From: a virus
Direction: 5' to 3' (one strand)
DNA length: 58,009 nt
Virus record (IMG/VR): IMGVR_UViG_3300029867_000007
Coordinates: 1-58,009 of that record
Shown here: positions 7,412 through 16,981 of the stretch, piece by piece
How positions within the stretch are numbered: the stretch's first letter is position 1
Layout: each line of letters opens with the position of its first letter
Made by a program: the position numbers and the translations under genes
Notes under the pieces: generated by a model
The model's input: the letters and a program-made list of their open reading frames with translations, nothing else
What the model was told of the DNA's origin: nothing
Database searches by the model: none

Positions 7412-10400
7412 ATGACTTTTAAGAAAAACACCGCAGTCACAGGTTTTCCCTTTAACATGATAACCCCTTTGGGGGTAGATGTAACAACAGGAACCCCGGT
7501 AGGCTACTACACTCTAGATGGGGGCGCACAGACAGCCATTGCTGATGTTACGCCGGTGCATGAGGGGAATGGACAGTGGACAGTTGACCTAACAGCCGCA
7601 GAGATGAATGGGGATTTGGTAGGCCTACTATTTACCCATGCGTCAAGTGTCACAGCTTCTTTTACCATCCCAACAGAGCCTACTAATATACTAGTAGATG
7701 TTGTAGCCATATCAGGGGACTCGACAGCAGCAGATAATTTAGAACTACAGTATGACGGAACAGGGCTAATAGGGGAGTCATTTCCCGCCTCACAGGATCA
7801 GCTAGGTTCTTTATCGGTCGGTAGTGCGTCCATAGCGACAGTTGCCAGTGGTTACCTCCTAACAACAGGTGCCCAATCAAGCAACCTCTTCACAGACACT
7901 GAAACGATTGACGGCGTTAGGCATGAGCATACAGATAGTGCAGGAACATTAGACTTATACTATGAGTTTAATGTGACAGGGGCTGGTGTTGCTACTGATG
8001 CCATTGTAAATGGATATTTAACAGGAGGTAATGATGACCTTACTGTGTATGCGTATGACTGGATAGGTGCGAGTTGGGATGTAGTAGGAGAGTTTAGTGG
8101 TAAGAATGGTTCTACAAATGATGAGTTCCCATACATTCTTACGGCAAGAAATACGGGTGCAGGCGCGGATAAAGGGAAGGTAAGGATCAGATTTGAAAGT
8201 GCTACGCTTTCTTCAGCCACATTACGAATAGATAGAATTTTAATGGGCTATGCGGTAGTCGCTCAATCAATAGGTTATGCAGGTGGGGCAATCTGGTTAG
8301 ACTCCGGTGTAGCTAATACGAATACTGAGGTATTCGTGGATGGTGTTGCAGATAACCCAGTTTCTACCATTGCAGCAGCTACAACGCTTTCTACTTCTGT
8401 TGGGGTTAAGAGGTTCAGGGTTTCAAGAAATACTACAATACAACTTGCCCAAGCATATGACAGTTTTGAGTTTGATGGCATAGGCTATATTGTAGATCTT
8501 AATGGACAGTCTATAGAGAGCTGTTCATTCATTAATGCAATACTAACAGGTGTAGGAACATCCACAGCTACCCTTGTATTTCTGCAAGGACGTATGGATA
8601 ACGTTACACTACCGGGGTTGCTTGCAACACTCTTAACTATTAATGGCACCTTCACCTTCGTAGCGGGAACATACACTTTTGCTAGTTGTGGTTCCTCTTT
8701 TAGTAGTACAGCACTAACATTACAGTTTGGACTAACAACAGGCTCAACTGACACCTATCTAAGGGGGTGGCTTGGAGGAAACTTAGTTGTAGAGAATTTA
8801 GGAGCCAATGGTACGGATGTTTTAAATATCTCAGGTTTTTGTGAAAGTCTAATACTCGCAGCGAGTTGCACAGGTGGCACACTAGTTGTATCTGGTCATG
8901 TAAATGTCATAGACAACTCTGGCGGGGCTGTGACAATACTAGATGATTCTAAGTCTTTCAACATTGGGGAAGTGGCAAGAGCCAACATTGAATTGCAGTT
9001 TGATACTACAGGACTAACGGGAGATACTTTCCCTGCTACACAAGCGCAGGCTAATAACTTCTCAGCAGGTAGTGCAGCGGTATCTACTACAGCCATACCT
9101 TCACCTAACGGTTTTGTTATCACCACAGGTACTTCAGAAGTTAATACGGAGGATTCCACCACCCAACAAGATGGCATATACCACATCATTGAAGACGCCG
9201 GTGCCACAGATGTATATTACATATTCAGCGTTGGCGGTAACGGAGTTCCTGTTGCAGTTGAATGGATAGGGTACTTGCAGGGTAACGCAAGTGATTGGAA
9301 CTTCTTCGCTTGGAACTTTACCTCAACAACATGGGAACAAGTAGGGGCATTGATAGGCTCCAACACTATAAGTGTACAGAACCACATATTCTCACTTACT
9401 ACAGGACATGTAGGTACAGGTGGAGATTTAGGAGAGGTACGTTTTAGAATCCAAAGCGCGAATGGCAGTTTGTTAGCTACTGATAGAATATTGTGTGATT
9501 ACTCAGTGGTTAGCCAATCAGTAGGATACTCTGGTGGGGCTGTCTGGATAGATACTGTTAATGGTGTAGCCGGAACTGAAAGTTTTGTAAATGGTACAGC
9601 AGATAACCCAGTACTAACACTAGCAGACGCTATTATCATAGCCACTAACATGGGTCTACATAGATTCCAAGTTTCTAATGGGTCTAGTATAACCTTTAGT
9701 GAATCCCACGATAATGAAGTATGGACAGGATTTAATTGGGCATTAGCATTAGGGGGACAAGACATATCGGACTCTTGGTTCTTTGGGCCTAAAGTGTCGG
9801 GCATTGCTACAGCAACGGGTAAACCACAGTTTCAACATTGTGAACTGGGTACTGTGACTTTACCCCCTTGTAGAATTAATGGAGGAACAGGGTTTACTGC
9901 TATGATGACACTAGGGTCAGCAGGTGAGTTTGACTTGTTGGATTGTAATTCACTAGTCGCAGGGGAAAGCTCACCCACTATAGACTTAGGGGCGGGTGTT
10001 GGTGCGTGTAGCCTAAACATTAGAGATTGGTCAGGCGGGCTTGTCCTTTTGAATGTAGAAGCTGGAGATGATGTAAGTCTTGAAGGCACAGGAGGTACTA
10101 TCTCAGTAGGTGGTACTGGCGGAGATGTGCATATACGAGGTATCTGGGAAAATGTAACGGATGTTTCAGGCGCAGCAGTAAACGTGATTCAAGTTGCAGC
10201 TCTTAACCGTAAAAGTATTGCAGGCTATGAAGATGGGTCTGTATGGCTTGACACAAATGGCTCTAACACTAATACCATTGACTATGTGGATGGTACAAGT
10301 GAGAATAATGTTTCTACAATTGCAGCAGCTACTACAATACTAGAGAGTCTAGGACTAAAGACGCTAACTAGTTTAAGATTCTCATCCTTTACACTAGCCC

Positions 10401-11257
10401 AAGCGTATGTAGGATATGGTTTCCAAGGTGGAGGCGCAAGCATCGCTTTAGGGGGTCAGGATGTTGGTGGAGCTGTCTTTGTAGAAGCACTGCTTTCAGG
10501 TGTGGCTATTGGTAGCATTCAAGTAGTATTTGATACATGTAAGCTAACGAATGTAACAATGCCGCCAGCAGGAGTTTTGAATAGCTCTATATCAGGAGTG
10601 CTAACATTAGGAGCCGCAGGTAAGTACACTCTTAGGGATTGCTTCACCTCTGCGGACGCTACACCAGCCATCGTTGATTTTGGAGTTGCTATTGGCAATA
10701 CTCATATTGAGATACATCACTGGGCGGGTGGGCTTGAATTACAAAATTTAGGTCAGTCAGGTGTTGATACTGTAAACTTAAACGGTGAGTCACATGAGTT
10801 AGTAATCAACGCTAATTGCATAGGGGGTACAGTAAACATTGCAGGGGACATGGTAATAGTTGATAACTCTGGCGGGGCTGTAACAATTAATAAGCAGGGG
10901 TTCTCTACCAAGGTACAAGTTGCAGCGTTAAATAACTTTGACCCTACCAGTGATCAAGTATCTGCGGACATTGTTCAGATTAGTGGTAATACTGAAGCAG
11001 CAACTAACCTTGCACAGTCCACACAGGGCATTGAGATTGGTGCAGCGGTTACAGGCACTTTATCCATAACTCAAATGTCTACAAACCTAACTGAGACAAC
11101 TAACGACCATTACAAAGACAGCTTGTTGATATTTGTATCAGGGACTCTTGCTAAACAGTCAACAACGATCACAGGGTATAATGGTACAACGAAAGTGTTG
11201 ACGTTTGATGCAATAACAGAAGCACCACTTAACACTGATAACTTTGTGATTGTGTAA
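7412..11257 (+). CDS. Giant modular fibre-like protein with beta-helix repeats
   Basis: A 1281-residue protein built of duplicated modules. A jelly-roll-like module of about 175 residues occurs twice (starting ELQYDGTGLIGESFPA and ELQFDTTGLTGDTFPA). A beta-helix module of about 220 residues occurs three times, recognisable by GGA.W.D, then a V-D-G NP/NN VSTIA stretch, LGGQ/LNGQ, and the closing strand DNSGGAVTI or its variant. The C-terminus (SLLIFVSGTLAKQSTTITGY) is a module common at the ends of phage tail/fibre proteins. It likely forms an elongated trimeric fibre or spike that binds surface polysaccharide. No catalytic residues were identified. The stop overlaps the next ATG (TAATG). Confidence 0.75.
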   Translation: MTFKKNTAVTGFPFNMITPLGVDVTTGTPVGYYTLDGGAQTAIADVTPVHEGNGQWTVDLTAAEMNGDLVGLLFTHASSVTASFTIPTEPTNILVDVVAISGDSTAADNLELQYDGTGLIGESFPASQDQLGSLSVGSASIATVASGYLLTTGAQSSNLFTDTETIDGVRHEHTDSAGTLDLYYEFNVTGAGVATDAIVNGYLTGGNDDLTVYAYDWIGASWDVVGEFSGKNGSTNDEFPYILTARNTGAGADKGKVRIRFESATLSSATLRIDRILMGYAVVAQSIGYAGGAIWLDSGVANTNTEVFVDGVADNPVSTIAAATTLSTSVGVKRFRVSRNTTIQLAQAYDSFEFDGIGYIVDLNGQSIESCSFINAILTGVGTSTATLVFLQGRMDNVTLPGLLATLLTINGTFTFVAGTYTFASCGSSFSSTALTLQFGLTTGSTDTYLRGWLGGNLVVENLGANGTDVLNISGFCESLILAASCTGGTLVVSGHVNVIDNSGGAVTILDDSKSFNIGEVARANIELQFDTTGLTGDTFPATQAQANNFSAGSAAVSTTAIPSPNGFVITTGTSEVNTEDSTTQQDGIYHIIEDAGATDVYYIFSVGGNGVPVAVEWIGYLQGNASDWNFFAWNFTSTTWEQVGALIGSNTISVQNHIFSLTTGHVGTGGDLGEVRFRIQSANGSLLATDRILCDYSVVSQSVGYSGGAVWIDTVNGVAGTESFVNGTADNPVLTLADAIIIATNMGLHRFQVSNGSSITFSESHDNEVWTGFNWALALGGQDISDSWFFGPKVSGIATATGKPQFQHCELGTVTLPPCRINGGTGFTAMMTLGSAGEFDLLDCNSLVAGESSPTIDLGAGVGACSLNIRDWSGGLVLLNVEAGDDVSLEGTGGTISVGGTGGDVHIRGIWENVTDVSGAAVNVIQVAALNRKSIAGYEDGSVWLDTNGSNTNTIDYVDGTSENNVSTIAAATTILESLGLKTLTSLRFSSFTLAQAYVGYGFQGGGASIALGGQDVGGAVFVEALLSGVAIGSIQVVFDTCKLTNVTMPPAGVLNSSISGVLTLGAAGKYTLRDCFTSADATPAIVDFGVAIGNTHIEIHHWAGGLELQNLGQSGVDTVNLNGESHELVINANCIGGTVNIAGDMVIVDNSGGAVTINKQGFSTKVQVAALNNFDPTSDQVSADIVQISGNTEAATNLAQSTQGIEIGAAVTGTLSITQMSTNLTETTNDHYKDSLLIFVSGTLAKQSTTITGYNGTTKVLTFDAITEAPLNTDNFVIV

Positions 11258-12501
11258 TGGGTGCCTCTAGGCTTGGCTTAAGTGGTTTTCCACGAAGGGC
11301 GCGTGTAGTTGCAGTACCAATTACACATCCATTCCCTGCACAGATAGAGGATATTATGAATCAAGTAATTAATAGGGTTGTAGGGACTTCCCCGCAAACA
11401 GCTTCACCATTCACTTTAACGCTAGACCTGGCCTCTAATACACTAGTTGACGGGACACGAGGCTATTTCATGATAGAACTAGCCTCGAATAAAGCCATAT
11501 GGGCAAATGTGGTTGCTACTTTTACTACTACAGGTACATTGTTAGCAGTTAATGAGTTAGAGGAGACAAGTGAGACAGATAACTCTATGCCCACCTTTAC
11601 AGGTGCTGTAAATATCTACTCTTCGGTACCGACAAAACAAATGTCGGATGCCCAAGAGGAGGGTAGAGACATCATCGTTGTATGTGGAGATGGTAATGGG
11701 GTAGGGAATAATGGAACGTCCTTATCCACTCTTGGATGGAGTGAGGTACTGGACTTTGTTGACGCGAGTGTCCTTACACTAAACTTAGGATCTTTAATAG
11801 CTAATGCAGCACACGCGGGTACTGATACAAATGCAGAAGTTACAAATAAGTATTTGCCTGCAATGGAACCTTTACCCCATGTTAATAACGCCGGGTTATT
11901 CCCCCCGGCTAATAGCGTGAGCTTTGGGCCAGCACTAGGCAGAGAGTATTACCATAGACGGGCATGGGGGAGACAGACAGTACTGTTACCCTTAGGAAAA
12001 ACGCTTGCAAGTGGTTTTAGTACAGGGGAATGGACTGTAACCTCTGGGTCTATGTACATAGCTACTCAAGATGCTGTAAATACTGCACTAGCGGAGAATG
12101 AATATAACAAGATTGCAATGATTGTTATCTCCTTAGGAATAAATGATTCAGTCGCAGCAGCGAGCGGAGCGTTTGAAGCAGCTCTAGATGCATTGGTGGA
12201 TAAGTTTAGGGATGATGCCTTTACAGGTAACACTCTGCAAACGGACTTCTCTAATGTTCCTGTAGTAGTTTGTGGGTTGCCTAAAGACTTCATTACGACA
12301 AATGGAGCCGAAGCTACGTCGATAGAAGCAATCTTGGCGGCGACCCCTTCACGATTAAGAAACATCGCTTTTGCAGAAATGGATGCTGGGTATCTTACTG
12401 ATGCCAGTGATTTCTATATTGACGCTAATGCCCATCGTGAGTTTGCCAAAGTCATCTATACTGCTTACACAAATACATTTACAAACGTAGTGGTGGTATA
12501 A
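11257..12501 (+). CDS. SGNH/sialate-esterase-like protein with lost catalytic residues
   Basis: This 414-residue protein is a paralogue of the SGNH domain in the next gene (shared blocks EPLPH versus EPLDH, TSGSMYI versus PSGSMYL, ISLGINDS versus LQQGESDT). In SGNH hydrolases the first block is GQSN with the nucleophile serine. Here it reads GDGN (144-147), so serine is replaced by glycine. The His position of the last block appears as Tyr (387, in DFYIDANA). It is therefore probably a non-catalytic carbohydrate-binding esterase relative. Residues 1-125 form a separate N-terminal domain, perhaps for attachment. Translation is coupled at both ends. Confidence 0.7.
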   Translation: MGASRLGLSGFPRRARVVAVPITHPFPAQIEDIMNQVINRVVGTSPQTASPFTLTLDLASNTLVDGTRGYFMIELASNKAIWANVVATFTTTGTLLAVNELEETSETDNSMPTFTGAVNIYSSVPTKQMSDAQEEGRDIIVVCGDGNGVGNNGTSLSTLGWSEVLDFVDASVLTLNLGSLIANAAHAGTDTNAEVTNKYLPAMEPLPHVNNAGLFPPANSVSFGPALGREYYHRRAWGRQTVLLPLGKTLASGFSTGEWTVTSGSMYIATQDAVNTALAENEYNKIAMIVISLGINDSVAAASGAFEAALDALVDKFRDDAFTGNTLQTDFSNVPVVVCGLPKDFITTNGAEATSIEAILAATPSRLRNIAFAEMDAGYLTDASDFYIDANAHREFAKVIYTAYTNTFTNVVVV

Positions 12502-14922
12502 ATGTCAGGATTAAAAACGAGGGTCGAATACACTTCAACTGATACGTCAGCCCCCTTCCGGCTTACTGCGGTAGTGGGGGCTGAAACAGCCGCTATTAAT
12601 TCTAGGGGTTGGTATTACATAACAGATAAAGTCGATGTGAATTATAGCGTATTGGTTGAAGGTACCATTACGTCTGAAGGCTTATGGATAGAAACTTTCC
12701 ACGAGAATAATGCAAGTGGGTTCTATTTTGAGAACGGTGTTTTCATAATGTCTGCTTTTGATGAGTACATATTCAATTCAAACTTAGGAGGGATGTTAGG
12801 ACAGGTCATGGCAGGACAGTCTAACCTTGTGGGGCATAACGGGGAAGACGAGAGTGCGGGAATGTTAGGTTATGACCCTATACTAGATGTGCCGGATGCT
12901 AACATACTACAGTACAGGAAGAGTGCTAGATATACGTTAGACCATTCCGCTTTTGAGGCTGATGACACTAATATCATGGATAGGTTTGTTATAGCTACAG
13001 AGCCTTTAGATCATGCAACAGATGGCAACGCTTCCTCAAATTCAACAGATATAACAGGGACTACCCGGCCAACAAGCGCAGGCCCATGTTTAACTTTTGC
13101 AAAAGCTATGTCTAGGGGCAGAGTCCGGCACACAAACGCGAGAACTTGTATACTACCTTGCGGGCATGGTAGTACAGCATTTACACAGAGTTCACAAGAG
13201 TGGGCTACACCGTCGGGCTCAATGTACCTTTATACTGTACTAATGATAAATGAGTTTCTTGCTGCTCACCCAGATAACGAAATTGAAGTTATAGTACTAC
13301 AGCAAGGGGAGTCAGATACGCTTAGCGGAACATTAGACCCTGGTGAATGGCAAGCAGCAGCACAAGGCTTTATAGATGCATTAAGGGATGGAACCGGCAT
13401 AACATTTAATGCGAAGCAAAGTAGCCTAAACATGGTTCCTTTCATAATAGGAGGCATTAGAGAACTAGCAACAGCTAATGGTAATCAGATCAGAGAGGAT
13501 ATGCAGGCTTTGGCTGATGCGAACCATATGTGCGTTTACAAGCCCGTTAATAATAGTTGGACTTATGCGGGAGTAGGAAATCTACATACTGACGCAGCGG
13601 GACAAAGAGAAAGGGGACTACAGTTCTATGAGGCTTACCTTGAAGCGGTAGGTTATGGCAATAGAAATTTCTGGGCTCAACGACCCTTAGCAATGGTGAA
13701 TCCCTTAATAACGGAGCAAGAAGAGCAACTAACTGTAACTTGGGATCTGACACCAGACATTGATGAGAAGCCAGAACCTATCATTGATTATCAGTTACGC
13801 ATAAAGCCTAGTGGGGGTAGTTATGGTTCTGTAGTAACAAAAACAAATGTTCAAACATCCCATATATTTACAGGACTAACGAACGGTATTGAATATGAGG
13901 TTGAGCTTAGGGGTAGATCTGCGGTAGGGTTTTCTAATGAAAGCTTACTAACAGAAACACCATTGCTAGATATTGTACCTTCAGCCCCTGCAAACTTTGC
14001 AGTAGCTGATGGGTCAACACAGCTTCAAATAACATGGGACGCATTGGTCTTTGACCCTGTAGTAACTAGCTACGTTATACAGGTAAGGGAAACCGGGGTG
14101 GGAACCTTTGGTGTAGAAATAGCGGATATACCTATAGCATCTCAGGCTACAGTAAGTCATGCGTTTACAGCGCCAGCAGCGGACACTGACTACGACTTTA
14201 GAATGTATGCAATAAATAGCATAGGGAATGGAACGTTTACTAGTGTACTAACAGAGCAGCACAATGCCTCACCAACATTGGCATTATCACCTATAGTTTG
14301 GTTCCGTAAGGGTATAGGGCAAAGCGTAAACGCCCCTTCAGTGGATTGGCTTGATCAGTCAGGAAATGGTTTCCATGCATTCCCTGTAGCGAGTAGAGGA
14401 GTAACCTTAGATGGAGGTGCAATAAATCTAAGGGGCAATGATACCGATGGTAGGTTGGAGGTTCCCACAGGTGGAGCCATACCTTCTAGTGGAGACTGGA
14501 CATTCATTGTAAGAACTGAGAGAAAATCCAACGCTGCGAATGAAGGTATTTACTTTAACACTGGTAATGCCATGGGGATAAAAACAAACAGCGGCTTTGA
14601 ACTTAGGATGCAAGGCAACAGCTCAATATCGGATGTGCATACGTCTACAGGCGATTTCTTCCCTCAAGATGTAATTACAACGATGGTAGTTACTTTCAAT
14701 GCCTCCACATTAGAAACAAAAATGTATGACAGTGCCGGGGTGATAAACTCAACTCAAACAGCTATGGCGGTTAATACCAATACCACAACAGGGGTGTTCA
14801 TAGGTGCGCTGTCTTCTTCAAGTTCACTAGACCTAAATGGCTTGATATATGATATTGTATTGATACCTTCTATCCTTTCTCAAGCTGACATGCTTGCGGT
14901 AATTGGGGAGTTCCCAGCGTAA
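12502..14922 (+). CDS. SGNH carbohydrate esterase with two Fn3 and a LamG-like domain
   Basis: An 806-residue modular virion enzyme. An N-terminal attachment region (1-95) is followed by an SGNH/sialate-O-acetylesterase domain: GQSN at 105-108 with nucleophile Ser107, QQGESD at 267-272, and His362 in NLHTDAAGQ. Two fibronectin type III domains follow (about 395-490 and 495-590), then a concanavalin/LamG-like domain (about 600-806, VDWLDQSGNGFHAF). It probably deacetylates host surface glycans during adsorption. The usual Asp two residues before the catalytic His loop appears as Gly, so activity needs testing. It starts directly after the previous stop codon. Confidence 0.8.
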   Translation: MSGLKTRVEYTSTDTSAPFRLTAVVGAETAAINSRGWYYITDKVDVNYSVLVEGTITSEGLWIETFHENNASGFYFENGVFIMSAFDEYIFNSNLGGMLGQVMAGQSNLVGHNGEDESAGMLGYDPILDVPDANILQYRKSARYTLDHSAFEADDTNIMDRFVIATEPLDHATDGNASSNSTDITGTTRPTSAGPCLTFAKAMSRGRVRHTNARTCILPCGHGSTAFTQSSQEWATPSGSMYLYTVLMINEFLAAHPDNEIEVIVLQQGESDTLSGTLDPGEWQAAAQGFIDALRDGTGITFNAKQSSLNMVPFIIGGIRELATANGNQIREDMQALADANHMCVYKPVNNSWTYAGVGNLHTDAAGQRERGLQFYEAYLEAVGYGNRNFWAQRPLAMVNPLITEQEEQLTVTWDLTPDIDEKPEPIIDYQLRIKPSGGSYGSVVTKTNVQTSHIFTGLTNGIEYEVELRGRSAVGFSNESLLTETPLLDIVPSAPANFAVADGSTQLQITWDALVFDPVVTSYVIQVRETGVGTFGVEIADIPIASQATVSHAFTAPAADTDYDFRMYAINSIGNGTFTSVLTEQHNASPTLALSPIVWFRKGIGQSVNAPSVDWLDQSGNGFHAFPVASRGVTLDGGAINLRGNDTDGRLEVPTGGAIPSSGDWTFIVRTERKSNAANEGIYFNTGNAMGIKTNSGFELRMQGNSSISDVHTSTGDFFPQDVITTMVVTFNASTLETKMYDSAGVINSTQTAMAVNTNTTTGVFIGALSSSSSLDLNGLIYDIVLIPSILSQADMLAVIGEFPA

Positions 14923-16196
14923 TGAATAACACAAGTGCATTTAACAGCAGAGCAATAGGAAAAACCCCATCGATTTTACAGGGCGATGTGGTTCACAGCT
15001 CTAGTGGGGTGGTAAAAGCAGGCAATGCAAAAGTGCTGGGTAATGCTATCCCCATCCTCCAAGTTGTCGGTGCAGTTAAGGCCGGTAATGCTAAAATCGT
15101 GGGTAACTCTTCTACCGCAGGACAGCACAACTCAAGTGGCGTAGTAAAAGCGGGTAATGCAGTCATTACCGGCGATGCGATGCGAACAGTCAGAAGTGAC
15201 GATGCTGTTGTTAAGGCAGGCAATGCAAAGGTTGTCAGCATTGCCGATCGGATTGTGCAGACTACGACTAGTGCAGTTAAAGCGGGCAACGCTAAAGTCA
15301 TATCCTTAGCAGGGGTTGAGAGGCAGTCTGGTGGCGCGGTTAAAGCAAGTAATGCTACTATAGTAGGTAACGCTGCTGTCAATAATGTCACTAACGCCTC
15401 AGGAGCGGTTAAGGCAGGTAATGCGAAAGTAGTTGGTGCATCTAACATTGACCATTCAAGCACAGGAGTAGTAAAGGCAGGTAATGCTAAAATTGTAGGT
15501 AACTCATCTACCGCAGGACAACACGTCTCGAACGGGGTAGTAAAAGCAGGCAATGCAGTTATTACTGGTGATGCACTACGAACAGTCAGAAGCGATGATG
15601 CTGTTGTTAAGGCGGGCAATGCAAAGGTTGTTAGCCTTGCTGATCGAATCATACAGACTACAGTTAGTGCAGTTAAAGCGGGCAATGCTAAAGTCGTATC
15701 CTTAGTGAGTGTTGAAAGACAATCAGATGGTGTGGTAAAAGCTGGCAATGCTAAGATCGTTGGTAATGCTGGACAAGGTAAGTTTGCCTTTGGTGCAGTT
15801 AAAGCAAATAGTGCTAAGATTGTAGGTAACGCAGATTCTAACCTAGCTGCAAATGGCATTGTAAAAGCAGGTAACGCCAAGATCATTGGTAATGCTAATG
15901 TAGAACATGATGCAATAGGAGTAGTGAAAGCTAACAATGCTAAGGTTGAAGGCAACGCAGCAGTAAGTAACTCGAAGTTTGCAACGGGGGTGGTTAAAGC
16001 AGGTAATGCAAAAGTCACATCCTTTGCCGGATTCATCTTCGAGGTGACAGGAGTAGTTAAGGCAGGAAACGCAAAAGTGAAAGGGCGTGATGACTACGAA
16101 ATTACAACACCTAATGGAAGGATTATTGAATATCCTACTGCGGGTTCAAGAGAAATCATTTTCACCTCAAATAAATCTAGGACAGTGGACTTATGA
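14922..16196 (+). CDS. VKAGNA tandem-repeat protein
   Basis: A 424-residue protein consisting of 17 units of 21-23 residues, each beginning (V/A)VKAGNAK(V/I)VGNA or close to it. A 29-residue N-terminal leader (MNNTSAFNSRAIGKTPSI) and a 32-residue C-terminal tail (ending IIFTSNKSRTVDL) flank the array. Regular alternation of V-K-A-G-N-A-K-V strands with turns suggests a beta-solenoid, that is, a fibre shaft. Units 2-5 and 8-11 are nearly the same in order, showing a higher-order duplication. It is coupled to neighbours on both sides (TAATG and TATGA). A structural spacer or fibre is likely; no known family was recognised. Confidence 0.8.
   Translation: MNNTSAFNSRAIGKTPSILQGDVVHSSSGVVKAGNAKVLGNAIPILQVVGAVKAGNAKIVGNSSTAGQHNSSGVVKAGNAVITGDAMRTVRSDDAVVKAGNAKVVSIADRIVQTTTSAVKAGNAKVISLAGVERQSGGAVKASNATIVGNAAVNNVTNASGAVKAGNAKVVGASNIDHSSTGVVKAGNAKIVGNSSTAGQHVSNGVVKAGNAVITGDALRTVRSDDAVVKAGNAKVVSLADRIIQTTVSAVKAGNAKVVSLVSVERQSDGVVKAGNAKIVGNAGQGKFAFGAVKANSAKIVGNADSNLAANGIVKAGNAKIIGNANVEHDAIGVVKANNAKVEGNAAVSNSKFATGVVKAGNAKVTSFAGFIFEVTGVVKAGNAKVKGRDDYEITTPNGRIIEYPTAGSREIIFTSNKSRTVDL
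15009..16097 (+). repeat. 17 tandem protein-coding repeats (63-69 bp units)
   Basis: Imperfect direct repeats inside the preceding gene, each with a GTTAAAGCAGGTAATGC-like core (16-17 bases recognisable). Unit lengths are 63, 66 or 69 bases, always multiples of three, and third positions vary, so selection acts on the protein. A six-unit super-repeat of about 395 bases is visible (units 2-5 against 8-11). Confidence 0.85.
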
Positions 16197-16552
16197 CAAC
16201 TAATCTAATTACAGCAGAAGAGACGCCAGATCCTGGCGACTATACCGATTTTCTTTTGAACCTAACAGGTCAGTTAGAAGATACAGAGGTCATTGAGCTG
16301 CCTACAGTTGTACTTACTGTATTAACTACTGGACTAGGGTGGAAGTTTGATGGCGTAGGAGATGACAACCCTGTCTCTTTAGATGTGACAAGTAAAAAGA
16401 TTGTTGTATGGGCTTCGATAGACATACTCAATCAGGATGACCCTGAGTTTGATCAAGCGGGAATTGTCATGGAAGGTAAAGTGAATTTCACCACATCGCC
16501 ACAAGGCCGGAAGTATGAACGATCCTTTGGCGTCAATTACAAGCAGAGGTAG
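16193..16552 (+). CDS. Small acidic protein, possible fibre-tail adaptor
   Basis: A 119-residue protein whose ATG overlaps the TGA of the repeat gene. The N-terminus is acidic (EETPDPGDYTDFLLNL) and the rest is beta-rich (VVLTVLTTGLGWKFDG, then IVVWASIDILNQDD). Small proteins with a similar D-Y-x-D-W/F-start followed by beta strands link fibres to phage particles, but the resemblance is weak. Coupling to the repeat protein suggests joint function. Family not firmly recognised. Confidence 0.6.
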   Translation: MTTNLITAEETPDPGDYTDFLLNLTGQLEDTEVIELPTVVLTVLTTGLGWKFDGVGDDNPVSLDVTSKKIVVWASIDILNQDDPEFDQAGIVMEGKVNFTTSPQGRKYERSFGVNYKQR

Positions 16553-16557
16553 AACAC

Positions 16558-16923
16558 ATGAATTTATTTGATACGGATATTGCAGGATTGGTAGGGGATG
16601 CGATGAAAGGAAACTTGCTCCCTGCTGTCCTTACCAAAGTTGTGTCAGGTGGCAGAGACCCGGCCAATAGAACAAAGATGCTCGATGCCACAGAAACAGC
16701 TTATGGTGCAGAGGGGTTTATTGAGTCCTATACTGACTTGGAGCTTAACGGCACTTCTATCAAGCGTAGGGATAGAAAGATAACTCTAATGGCTGCTCTG
16801 ATCGAAGGGGGCCAGATACCCATGATAGGGGATACCATCTTCATTGAAGAGGAAACTTGGGAAATTGCAGGTGTTCCGGCCCGAGATCCTGCGGGGGCTA
16901 CCTTCGTTTGTCAAGGCAGATAG
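16558..16923 (+). CDS. Probable head-closure/neck protein
   Basis: A 121-residue protein with a C-terminal pattern DRKITLMAALIEGGQIPMIG then FIEEETWEIAGVPARDPAGA. That beta-barrel-like arrangement (a 'vkpGD.i..dg..y.v.gv..DpaGa' style) is typical of small head-closure or stopper proteins of siphoviruses. It lies just before the protease-capsid block. AGAGG lies upstream of the ATG. Assignment rests on pattern and position, not on a firm family match. Confidence 0.55.
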   Translation: MNLFDTDIAGLVGDAMKGNLLPAVLTKVVSGGRDPANRTKMLDATETAYGAEGFIESYTDLELNGTSIKRRDRKITLMAALIEGGQIPMIGDTIFIEEETWEIAGVPARDPAGATFVCQGR

Positions 16924-16931
16924 CATAAGAT

Positions 16932-16960
16932 TTTACAAAAAGCAATTAGTAGATTAGAAT
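16932..16960 (+). promoter_or_regulatory. Sigma70-like promoter for the capsid operon
   Basis: TTTACA (16932-16937), a 17-base spacer, and TAGAAT (16955-16960), in the 58-base gap before the protease gene. Boxes match the sigma70 consensus at 5 of 6 positions each. An AGGAGG ribosome site follows at about 16971. It probably drives protease, scaffold and capsid expression. Confidence 0.6.
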
Positions 16961-16981
16961 TGTATCAACAGGAGGGACATA

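Noticed and set aside
14993-16036. Long minus-strand open frame of 347 codons
   Set aside because: It is a mirror of the VKAGNA repeat gene; its Leu/Pro/Ala/Thr repeats simply reflect the repeats on the other strand, and it has no ribosome site.
15009-16097. CRISPR-like array of direct repeats
   Set aside because: Repeat units are multiples of three, in frame, imperfect at third codon positions, and encode a protein; there are no unique spacers of constant length or cas genes.
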